Source: Planctomycetota bacterium (lineage in GTDB: Bacteria > Planctomycetota > Planctomycetia > Pirellulales > Pirellulaceae). Taken from it: a stretch of DNA of 39,625 nt. The notes below the pieces were generated by a model. The model made no database searches. It was not told the origin of the DNA and saw nothing but the letters and a program-made list of their open reading frames with translations. Numbering within the stretch: the stretch's first letter is position 1; each line of letters begins with the position of its first letter. A program made the translations under genes and the position numbers. Positions 25,026-31,975 of the stretch are shown here, one piece after another. The stretch spans positions 1 to 39,625 of the forward strand of contig JAFLCP010000067.1 in NCBI GenBank assembly GCA_017303505.1. The letters run 5' to 3'.

Positions 25026-26237
25026 TTAGCGTTTCCGTTTTGTTCCCGTCCCGATCGGCTCATCGCCTGCTGCTGTTCGAACTGGGGAAGCGTTTGGATT
25101 CGCGGTGGGTTTGGAATAAAAACCTTTTTTGTTTTGGTACGCAAACATTCGCTGCTTCATCGCTTCCAGCTCTTCCGGTTCTGCGTATTGAGCACCATTC
25201 TTTATTGCATCTTTGACAGTTTCCACCGCATCGCTGAACTGCCCATTGGCAGCTTGTGCTGCGGCCAAGGTATCGAGGTACCGTGGATCTCCGTCACCAT
25301 CTAACTCTATGGCGCGACGAGCCGCTTCGAGAGCGTTCTTGGGATTGCGAACTTTACTATCGGGACAAGTGGCCATCAACCAGGCTGCGTTCTGATAAGC
25401 ACGTCCTAACTCGCGATCAGCTTCGATCGCCAATCGATACGCCGACATGGCTTCCTTGTACTGTCCCAGAAACTGATAAGCATCCGCGAGGTCAGCCCAC
25501 CATTGGCCATTGGTCGATTCCAATTCTGCCGCTTTGCGATAATCGGCAAGAGCTTCTTTATTGCGTTGGATCATCAACAAGGAATGAGCGCGACTATTGC
25601 GATATTGTGCATCGTTGGGTTGCAACCGAATCGCTGCCGAATAATCCGCAATCGCTTCTTCATAGTGGTCGGTTTGAAAATGCAATTCTCCGCGATTGAA
25701 ATAGGCATTGGCATAGTTGGGTTGTTCTTGAATCACAATCCCAAACTGCTCGATTGCATCGGTGTATTCGTTGGCCATCGCCAAAGCAATCGCCAGATTA
25801 TGACGTGCACGCCAGCGTTGTGGATTGAGTTTTAGCGAAGCACGAAAATCCGCTGCAGCAGCCTTATCAAGTTCGGCGGCTTCATCATTGAGCCCCTGTT
25901 CGACACGTTCAGCAGCTAAGTCACTTCGCAATTCGCCTCGGCGATTGAGACTCCAAGAGAGCAAGTCGCGAGCGTACGCTCGATCACCAGGCGAACGCTG
26001 CTTATCCAACGCAATCGCCTTTAATTCTTCAATCAGCTGATTCTGCTCTTCGACCGTCTGACGCTGCTCGGACGATTGATACAGCGCCACCAAGTCCTGC
26101 GATTCCACTCCCGATTGAGCAAAACCTTGGCTCGGAATAGCCAAATAAGTACACGCACTTAATGCGGTTAAACAAGCAAATTTAGTTAGGCCCTGTGAGC
26201 CCAGTCTATTCTTCAACAGCCACGCAACCGAAGCCAT
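25026..26237 (-). CDS. Exported TPR-repeat protein
   Basis: A 403-aa protein read from ATG 26237, chosen because aagga precedes it at a good distance and a clean signal peptide results ('FACLTALSACTYLAIPSQGFAQ'). An upstream in-frame start at 26273 would add 12 residues. After a charged helical region come at least six tetratricopeptide repeats, e.g. 'RWRARHNLAIALAMANEYTDAIEQFGIVIQEQPNYANAYFNRGELHFQTDHYEEAIADYSAAIRLQPND'. TPRs are protein-binding scaffolds, so it probably organises an envelope complex. The tail is basic ('GTKRKR'). A strong terminator follows it. Its partner is unknown. Confidence 0.9.
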   Translation of the reverse strand: MASVAWLLKNRLGSQGLTKFACLTALSACTYLAIPSQGFAQSGVESQDLVALYQSSEQRQTVEEQNQLIEELKAIALDKQRSPGDRAYARDLLSWSLNRRGELRSDLAAERVEQGLNDEAAELDKAAAADFRASLKLNPQRWRARHNLAIALAMANEYTDAIEQFGIVIQEQPNYANAYFNRGELHFQTDHYEEAIADYSAAIRLQPNDAQYRNSRAHSLLMIQRNKEALADYRKAAELESTNGQWWADLADAYQFLGQYKEAMSAYRLAIEADRELGRAYQNAAWLMATCPDSKVRNPKNALEAARRAIELDGDGDPRYLDTLAAAQAANGQFSDAVETVKDAIKNGAQYAEPEELEAMKQRMFAYQNKKGFYSKPTANPNASPVRTAAGDEPIGTGTKRKR

Positions 26238-26778
26238 TACAACATCCTTGCCGAACAGCATCCCTGAGGACATACCTTCTTCACAACTTGTGAAGGCACA
26301 ACCATACGAGTGGGTACATTAGCTAGTCGCCGGACTGGCGAGAAGAGCGAATCTGAAGGGATCTTCTCAAATAGCGGGCAAAAACGCACACTTTGCATTG
26401 CTAGCAAAGCCAGATTGCTAACGGGCGCAGAACGTTTAGCCCGTACGCCGCAGGCTAGGCGTACTACCGTTTGATTCACAGCAGCGTGGGGCGTCTTGGT
26501 CGACGAGATTGATGGCCGTAGGCCTAGTCCTATTTATACTACACATCTTTTTGAGAGCGTATTCGGCGATTGGAGACTTTCTCCAGTCCACCTAGCCTCC
26601 GCTGCGCTCCAGCTACGAGTTAATCGAACCGCAGCTAAAGTGTAGTTTTATAAATTGATTTTGATACGACAGACGATGTGTGGGATAAATGGCGCCTGGC
26701 CTACGGCACACCAGCGAACCGACCTACTCCCCGCTTTGCGTCGCGCATCGCTATCCACGCATCTCATGACTCAGCCGC
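26238..26778. repeat. 540-bp gene-free region with repeat-like remnants
   Basis: No convincing gene. A hairpin gtacgcc/ggcgtac is at 26443-26464 within 'agcccgtacgccgcaggcta', a sequence style I associate with dispersed planctomycete intergenic repeats. An imperfect inverted repeat pairs tttatactacac (26533-26544) with gtgtagttttataaa (26640-26654), bracketing about 95 bp and looking like a degenerate MITE-type unit. Repeated 'cctccgctgcgctccagctacg'-like text lies between them. Multi-copy status cannot be tested here. Confidence 0.4.
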
Positions 26779-26798
26779 ACACGTACAATTGTACGTGT
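26779..26798. terminator. 20-bp perfect palindrome after the BMC operon
   Basis: acacgtacaattgtacgtgt is identical to its own reverse complement. It lies 9 nt beyond the stop of the last BMC gene (26808, minus strand). As RNA it gives an 8-bp stem with a 4-nt loop but no following T-tract. It may be the operon's 3' end structure or a dimeric protein-binding site. Confidence 0.45.
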
Positions 26799-26807
26799 CT
26801 CTAAGAC

Positions 26808-27743
26808 CTACAGAACGCGAGCAGCGACGGTCTTCAATGTGGGCATCAAGGCCGATGCCGATGCTCGCAAACCTTGGACTTCCTTGGGCCACAATTCGAG
26901 TTCCAAGCGATCAACTACGCCCGGACGGCCTACCAATGTGGGTACCGACAAAGCGACATCGCGGATGCCGTAGCAACCTTCTTGAACGGAAGCGACGGGG
27001 AGCATACGGCGTTGATCCAAAGCAATCGCTTCGATCACATCCCGGATCGCAATACCAACCGCAAAACCTGCCCCACCTTTCTTCGAGATCATTTCTGCTC
27101 CCGAAGTTTTGGCTCGTTGGAAAATCTGTTGAGCGAGTTGGTTGTTCCAGCCAGGGAACTTGTCCAATGGCATTCCGCCAATCGTTGCACTGGAGAAGAT
27201 CGGAACCATGCTGTCACCATGTTCGCCCAAGATCAAGGCGCGGGTTTGTGTTGGCGCGACTTTCAACTGGGCGGCGATCAACGAACAGAAGCGAATGGTG
27301 TCGAGCTGGGTCCCCAAACCGATGACTTGAGGAATAGGGAGACCGAGCTTCTTCTGAGCGATATAGGTCAAGATGTCGACAGGGTTGGAAACAACCAGCA
27401 CGATCGCATCTTTGCGATACCCTGCCTTTTGGATTTGCTGCAAGATCGACGCGAACAAATCGGTGTTGCGATTGATCAAGTCGAGTCGGCTTTCATCAGG
27501 CTTACGACGCAAACCGGCAGTAATGCAGATCACATCGCTATCGGTCACGTGTTCGTATCCACCAGATACGATGATTTGGTCTGCAGTGCTTGGGCCGCCA
27601 TGCAACAAGTCGAGGGCATGACCGGCTGCCAGGTTCTCGTTCAAATCGATCAACGCGATCTGCCGTACAATGCCACCGCATTGCAATGCAAAAGCTGCAC
27701 ATGAACCGACCAAACCGCCACCACCGATAATGCTAACTTTCAT
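26808..27743 (-). CDS. BMC-associated lactate/malate dehydrogenase family protein
   Basis: A 311-aa NAD-dependent 2-hydroxyacid dehydrogenase, last gene of the BMC operon. The dinucleotide motif is 'GGGGLVG' (residues 7-13), with Asp33 favouring NAD over NADP. The catalytic pair is Asp148 and His175 ('GEHGDS'), with Arg151. In the substrate-specificity loop ('AGLRRKPDESR') the position that is Gln in lactate and Arg in malate dehydrogenases is Arg80, so it may prefer a substrate other than pyruvate. In PVM-type BMCs this enzyme is proposed to recycle NADH from the aldehyde dehydrogenase. No encapsulation-peptide extension is seen at either end. It is separated by 66 nt from the aldolase gene. 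Confidence 0.88.
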   Translation of the reverse strand: MKVSIIGGGGLVGSCAAFALQCGGIVRQIALIDLNENLAAGHALDLLHGGPSTADQIIVSGGYEHVTDSDVICITAGLRRKPDESRLDLINRNTDLFASILQQIQKAGYRKDAIVLVVSNPVDILTYIAQKKLGLPIPQVIGLGTQLDTIRFCSLIAAQLKVAPTQTRALILGEHGDSMVPIFSSATIGGMPLDKFPGWNNQLAQQIFQRAKTSGAEMISKKGGAGFAVGIAIRDVIEAIALDQRRMLPVASVQEGCYGIRDVALSVPTLVGRPGVVDRLELELWPKEVQGLRASASALMPTLKTVAARVL

Positions 27744-27809
27744 CGTTTTCTACCTAACCCAATAAACTCGATGTATTGAACCGATCCGAACGCGAGAACC
27801 ATCCAACCA

Positions 27810-28691
27810 TTACTTGGCTGCAGAAAGTTGCTTCATCACTTGTTCGGTAATCAATTGAACCAAGCGTTCTTCGTTCAACGAAGTGCTAGCGGAGGCAACG
27901 GCCGAAGGAGCGGCGGCCGAAGCATTCGGGCCCATGGCAGGAGGTGCAGGGAAGGCGCGACGTTCGACGCCCGAACTATCCCAACTGTCACGGAAGATAT
28001 CGTTTGCACACACGTCGCAATTCTTATACTCAGGTGTGTTGCGTGGATCAGCAAAGCCCCATTTGGCCTTCAGCGCCAACAACTCTCGTTCCTTCTCTTC
28101 GTTGAAGTAAGAAACGTTCCCTAATTGTTTTGCCAACATCAGGATGCGGCAATAAGCATCCAAAATTTCGGTCCACCAATAAGCTCGTTCCACATCTTCG
28201 CCGAAGCTCACGGTGCCGTGGTTGGCCAAAATGATCACATTCGTCTTGTTAACGAATGGAAGAACGGTGTCGGCAAATGCTTGCCCACCAGGTGTTTCAT
28301 ATTTGGTGATGGGAATATCGCCCAAGAAGACTTCAACTTCCGGCAGCACGCATTGCGGGATGGGCTCACGAGCCACGGCAAACGCGGTTGCGTGCGGTGG
28401 GTGGCAATGCACGACCGACTTAATGTCTTTGCGTTGCTTGTAAATCTCCAAGTGCAATAAAGCTTCGCTGCTGCGTTTCTTACGACCGGCCAGTTGCTTG
28501 CCAGTCATGTCGATCAAGCAAATATCATCGGGCTTGAGAAAACCTTTCGAGTGCATCGTTGGGGTGCACAAGACTTCGTTTTCGCTGATCCGAACGGTGA
28601 TGTTACCATCGTTTGCGGCTGCGAAGCCCTTTTCATAAATGCGTCGACCTATTTCGCAAATATCTTGTTTGATCTTGTGAACATTCACCAT
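27810..28691 (-). CDS. Class II aldolase (fuculose/rhamnulose-1-P type) with C-terminal encapsulation peptide
   Basis: A 293-aa protein from ATG 28691, with aagga 8 nt before it. The class II aldolase/adducin domain spans about residues 1-200: 'GNITVRI', catalytic Glu76 in 'RSSEALLHLEIY', zinc ligands His95 and His97 in 'VVHCHPPH', and a third His in 'ILANHGTVSFG'. The expected reaction cleaves L-fuculose-1-P or L-rhamnulose-1-P to DHAP and L-lactaldehyde. A Pro/Ala/Ser-rich linker (about 238-270) leads to an amphipathic helix 'NEERLVQLITEQVMKQL', a classic encapsulation peptide that targets the enzyme into the shell. Two CxxC-like Cys ('NCDVCAND') precede the linker. This is the signature enzyme of PVM-type BMCs. 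Confidence 0.92.
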   Translation of the reverse strand: MVNVHKIKQDICEIGRRIYEKGFAAANDGNITVRISENEVLCTPTMHSKGFLKPDDICLIDMTGKQLAGRKKRSSEALLHLEIYKQRKDIKSVVHCHPPHATAFAVAREPIPQCVLPEVEVFLGDIPITKYETPGGQAFADTVLPFVNKTNVIILANHGTVSFGEDVERAYWWTEILDAYCRILMLAKQLGNVSYFNEEKERELLALKAKWGFADPRNTPEYKNCDVCANDIFRDSWDSSGVERRAFPAPPAMGPNASAAAPSAVASASTSLNEERLVQLITEQVMKQLSAAK

Positions 28692-28726
28692 TGGTTCTGA
28701 TCCTTTAAGGAATCTCAAGTAAGGGC

Positions 28727-29032
28727 TTATTTCAATTTATCAAGTGTCGCCGCATCGATCTGAAACACATCGATAATCGCAGCGTTATAGGCATCCACAG
28801 GCTTCAATTCTGGCTTAAAAGCGGCAGCCGCTTCCGCACCATCGCTGACAGCAATAACAGTTCCGGGTGATGCACCCAAATCATCCCACACCACGACCAT
28901 ATCTTGATCTGCTGGCGGATTCTTTCCCAATAACTCATGGCTTAGTGAATGAGCGACCATCAACCGACCGCCGCGAAGGCTGGGGTGAACACGACTCAAA
29001 GTCACATAACCAATAGTCTTGTAAAGATGCAT
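28727..29032 (-). CDS. BMC-P pentameric shell (vertex) protein, EutN/CcmL family, third copy
   Basis: A 101-aa EutN/CcmL domain protein that forms pentamers capping the vertices of the icosahedral shell. Visible are the first strand 'KTIGYVTLSRVHPSLRGGRLMVAHS', then 'VVVWDDLGASPGTVIAVSDGAEAAAAF' with the family's D-x-L-G-A-x-x-G-x-x-V turn, and the last strand 'VDAYNAAIIDVF'. The ATG abuts the upstream gene's TAG, so translation is probably coupled. It differs strongly from the other two BMC-P copies, implying that they are not interchangeable. Confidence 0.9.
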   Translation of the reverse strand: MHLYKTIGYVTLSRVHPSLRGGRLMVAHSLSHELLGKNPPADQDMVVVWDDLGASPGTVIAVSDGAEAAAAFKPELKPVDAYNAAIIDVFQIDAATLDKLK

Positions 29033-29731
29033 CTAACGGTTCTCCTTTCGGGAGCGCCAGTACCCATCTTCGTACATCCGGTTGCAAACATTTTTAATCG
29101 CAGGAATGTTCAAGTGCCGCGAATCGAGGACCCACACATCGGGTGCAGCCTCTCGCAACGCCAACTGAAAATCAGTCCAACTTCCGATTCGCACACTGCG
29201 AATTCCTACTCGGTTGATGGCCATATTCAGCTCGAACGAATTCTCCGCAATTACCACGCCCAACCGATGTCCTTGGGACAAGCTGGCCTGCAATCGCATC
29301 ACGATCTGATCTACTTTTTTGTCCGCAGAAGCAACCAACGCTCGTCGCGGACAAAGTTGTTTCTTCATTACCTCGACAAGTCCTTCAGGCGAGAGCACAA
29401 TCAACGCAGCTGGTCGAAGTTGTGGTGTCTCTATTTCACTTGCCGCAGAGTTCGATTTCCCCCCGCGCACCAGTGTTACTTTAGCATTCCGCAACAAATC
29501 GCGGGCTGCTGGTGTAACCACAGCTTGTTGGCGAACTCGAACTGTTGTGATTTCTCTTAACTTTCCTTCGAGCGATTGCACGGAGATGACATTCGACATC
29601 AACTCCAATTCACCGCTCTTTACCTCAGCAGGCGTCGTGGTTGACGCTTCTGCGACCGTCTTTGTTTGTTGCGCAATTCGGGCCAAAATTTCGCGAACGA
29701 GCAATTCGATTTGATTTGCGTCGGTCGACAT
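29033..29731 (-). CDS. BMC-operon protein of unknown function with encapsulation-like N-terminus
   Basis: A 232-aa soluble protein in the middle of the BMC operon, between two BMC-P genes and translationally coupled to the downstream one (TAG then ATG with no gap). Residues about 6-22 ('NQIELLVREILARIAQQT') form an amphipathic helix like the encapsulation peptides of BMC cargo, followed by a Thr/Ala-rich linker. The middle segment 'VRQQAVVTPAARDLLRNAKVTLV' recalls the 'LTPSARELL' stretch at the start of EutT and similar BMC proteins, but the EutT HxxCC motif is absent. The C-terminal half ('HRLGVVIAENSFELNMAINRVGIRSVRIG', 'APDVWVLDSRHLNIPAIKNVCNRMY') is faintly RpiB/LacAB-like. No catalytic motif is certain. 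It is likely a luminal or shell-associated protein. Confidence 0.75.
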   Translation of the reverse strand: MSTDANQIELLVREILARIAQQTKTVAEASTTTPAEVKSGELELMSNVISVQSLEGKLREITTVRVRQQAVVTPAARDLLRNAKVTLVRGGKSNSAASEIETPQLRPAALIVLSPEGLVEVMKKQLCPRRALVASADKKVDQIVMRLQASLSQGHRLGVVIAENSFELNMAINRVGIRSVRIGSWTDFQLALREAAPDVWVLDSRHLNIPAIKNVCNRMYEDGYWRSRKENR

Positions 29732-29800
29732 AGTCTAAAAATTTTCTTTCCAAAATTGCATCTAACTCTGCTTCAACTGCTTCGCGTCTCAGCTCGTTCC

Positions 29801-30070
29801 CTATCCGCTGGTGGGATCAACGATCCCCAATACGGCCCAGCGAATAGGTGAGTTTTCAATTCCAAACATTTCCTTTAACGCACTACCATCGCTGGTCATC
29901 ATGACCGTATCGCCAATCCCCGAACCTAAACAATCGATGACCAACACTGGTCCGCCGTCAGGTCGCTTCAAGTCCGACATCAACGGCTGGACGATGAGCA
30001 ACTTTTGGTTGTTCAACGTTTTGTGCTTCACCGTTGAGGTTGCACGACCTAATACGAGTCCGACTTGCAT
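29801..30070 (-). CDS. BMC-P pentameric shell protein, EutN/CcmL family, second copy
   Basis: An 89-aa EutN/CcmL protein from ATG 30070, where the domain begins 'MQVGLVLGRATSTVKHKTLNNQKLLIVQPL'. Upstream in-frame codons do not look like family sequence. The family turn appears as 'VIDCLGSGIGDTVMMTSDGSA' and the end as 'PIRWAVLGIVD'. It follows the aldehyde dehydrogenase stop by 34 nt. Its length is typical for the family. It caps shell vertices together with the other two BMC-P proteins. Confidence 0.9.
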   Translation of the reverse strand: MQVGLVLGRATSTVKHKTLNNQKLLIVQPLMSDLKRPDGGPVLVIDCLGSGIGDTVMMTSDGSALKEMFGIENSPIRWAVLGIVDPTSG

Positions 30071-30104
30071 AGATATGTCTAAGGTTAGGGTGATGGTGCG
30101 AGGG

Positions 30105-31553
30105 TTATTGCAAGCCTGGATCACCCAAGATCCAGAGATCATCGATCAGCGAGCAACGGCGTTCTCGTGTAAAGGTCATCGGAGTGGTCACGCCTTCTCC
30201 GGTAGGCCCTGCGATCGAGAACGACAAGTAACCTTCGCCACCGAGACCAAGGGCCGCCATACACGGGCCATTCTTCACAAACAACGTTGTATCCATCGCA
30301 CGTGCCATCTTGGTCATGTTGCGAACATTGCGTGAATGAATCAAGCTGGTGTGGCGATAACCATGTTCGTAATGTTTTGCCAATTCGATACCATGATCGA
30401 TATCGCGGCAGCGAACGAATGGTACGAAAGGCATCATTTGTTCGACTTCCACGAATGGATGTTCGGCGACAGTTTCACCGAACAGCAATTCGACCGATGG
30501 CGAGACCGTTCGGCCTGCAGCAGCGGCTAACTTAACCGCATCTTGTCCCAACAAATCTTTGGTTGGGCTGAGATGTTTGTGCGAACCTTCGCCAACTTCG
30601 GCGAAGGCAGCGGCGGTTAACTTTTGAATTTCAACGCTATTCAAGCGAACCGCGCCAGCTCGTTCCATCGCTTGCATCATGGCGTCAAAAACGCTTTCGA
30701 CAACAAACACTTCCTTCTCTGCGATACAGAGAAGATTGTTGTCGTAGCTGGCACCTTGAATGATGCAACGGGCAGCCAAATCGAGGTCTGCCGTTTCATC
30801 GACGACAACTGGTGGATTGCCTGGGCCAGCGACGATGGCTCGCTTGCCGCTATTCAAAGCAGCACGAGCCACGGCGGGACCACCAGTGACGCAAATCAAG
30901 GCAACTTCGCGAGCCTTAAACAGAGCATTGGCCGTGTCTAAGGTTGGATTCTTGATCAAGCAGATCAAATTATCGATACCGATATCGTTGGCAATGGCTT
31001 TATTGAAACGGCTGACACCCTCTGCGGCTACTTTGCGACCGCTTGGGTGAGGATTCACCACAATGGTGTTGCCACCAGCGATCATGCTCACTGCGTTACC
31101 AGTGATCGTTGGCAATGAGTGCGTAACTGGGGTGATGGCACCGATCACTCCGAACGGAGCATGCTCGATAACCGCCAATCCACGGTCACCGCTGAAGGCT
31201 TGAGTCTTGAGGAACTCAACGCCTGGTGCTCGAGCACCTAAGGTTTTCAGCTTTTCAATCTTGTGCGGAAGGCGACCGATTTTGGTCTCTTCCATTTCCA
31301 TCGTCCCTAATTCAACTGCTGAATCGATGGAAATTCGGCGAATGTGTTCGATCGCTCGCTTGCGATCTTCGATGGGGCGAGTTCGCAACAATTCGAACGA
31401 TTCGCGAGCGGCGGCTACAGCCTCCTCAACGCTATCGAACAAACCGTAACGACCATGGAAACGTCCAGCCGTTGGCTTGGCACCCGTTTGCGAGCGTACT
31501 TCGGCCAAGACTTGGCTGACGACACTACGGATTAGATCTTCGCTGATTTGCAT
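30105..31553 (-). CDS. CoA-acylating aldehyde dehydrogenase (PduP-like) of the BMC
   Basis: A 482-aa aldehyde dehydrogenase superfamily member of the CoA-acylating (PduP/EutE) branch. Catalytic Cys276 lies in 'YDNNLLCIAEKEVFV'. The cofactor region includes 'GVIGAITPVTHSLPTITGN' and 'ICVTGGPAVARAAL', and the C-terminus has 'NGPCMAALGLGGEGYLSFSIAGPTGEG' as in PduP. Residues 1-20 ('MQISEDLIRSVVSQVLAEV') form the N-terminal encapsulation peptide, separated by 'TGAKPTAG' from the enzyme. ATG 31553 is chosen because this peptide starts cleanly there, while a GTG 18 nt upstream is possible. The predicted reaction is lactaldehyde + CoA + NAD+ to lactyl-CoA + NADH inside the compartment. Confidence 0.93.
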   Translation of the reverse strand: MQISEDLIRSVVSQVLAEVRSQTGAKPTAGRFHGRYGLFDSVEEAVAAARESFELLRTRPIEDRKRAIEHIRRISIDSAVELGTMEMEETKIGRLPHKIEKLKTLGARAPGVEFLKTQAFSGDRGLAVIEHAPFGVIGAITPVTHSLPTITGNAVSMIAGGNTIVVNPHPSGRKVAAEGVSRFNKAIANDIGIDNLICLIKNPTLDTANALFKAREVALICVTGGPAVARAALNSGKRAIVAGPGNPPVVVDETADLDLAARCIIQGASYDNNLLCIAEKEVFVVESVFDAMMQAMERAGAVRLNSVEIQKLTAAAFAEVGEGSHKHLSPTKDLLGQDAVKLAAAAGRTVSPSVELLFGETVAEHPFVEVEQMMPFVPFVRCRDIDHGIELAKHYEHGYRHTSLIHSRNVRNMTKMARAMDTTLFVKNGPCMAALGLGGEGYLSFSIAGPTGEGVTTPMTFTRERRCSLIDDLWILGDPGLQ

Positions 31554-31647
31554 ATGGGAACTTCGATTCACAAAGGAGTTTTATTTTGTGTGTGTGAGCC
31601 GCAGCTCAAACACGGTATGAATTCACCGTTGTTGGAACGTGTGGACT

Positions 31648-31968
31648 TTATTGTGTTTGACTTTCGCGGTGATAAACGCAAGCCTTTTCAATATGCACCT
31701 GATCGACAATCCCGATGATGACCGCATCGATCGGGAGTTTGTTCGTTTCAGGCGTGAAACGTGCACTACTGCCTTGCGTAATCAACACAAAATCGCCAAC
31801 GCCTGTGCCGAGTGTATCCACGGCAACAAAGGTTCGACCTGTGGCAACAAGTTTCTTGTTATCAGGTGGTTCAAGCCGATAGGGCTCAACCATCAACAGT
31901 TTCCATCCGCGCATCGACTCAACTTTCTGAGTCGCGACAATGGAACCGGTGACTTTGGCGACAAACAT
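31648..31968 (-). CDS. BMC-P pentameric shell protein, EutN/CcmL family, first copy
   Basis: A 106-aa EutN/CcmL protein: 'MFVAKVTGSIVATQKVESMRGWKLLMVEPYRL', then 'VAVDTLGTGVGDFVLITQGSSARF' and 'PIDAVIIGIVDQVHIE'. It is the most canonical of the three copies. Its ATG lies 7 nt after the acetate kinase stop, so co-translation is likely. The tail beyond 'VDQVHIE' ('KACVYHRESQTQ') is a short extension. Confidence 0.92.
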   Translation of the reverse strand: MFVAKVTGSIVATQKVESMRGWKLLMVEPYRLEPPDNKKLVATGRTFVAVDTLGTGVGDFVLITQGSSARFTPETNKLPIDAVIIGIVDQVHIEKACVYHRESQTQ

Positions 31969-31975
31969 CTCGGAC

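Noticed and set aside
26678-27325. 215-aa plus-strand frame running into the dehydrogenase gene
   Set aside because: Arg/Ser/Pro-rich composition without domain pattern; overlaps the BMC dehydrogenase antisense.
26874-27704. 276-aa plus-strand open frame over the BMC dehydrogenase
   Set aside because: Lies antisense to a gene with complete dehydrogenase motifs; its translation has no recognisable pattern and no ribosome-binding site.
28949-29560. 203-aa plus-strand open frame over the BMC unknown gene
   Set aside because: Antisense shadow. The minus-strand frame has an encapsulation-like helix and tight coupling to the downstream BMC-P gene.
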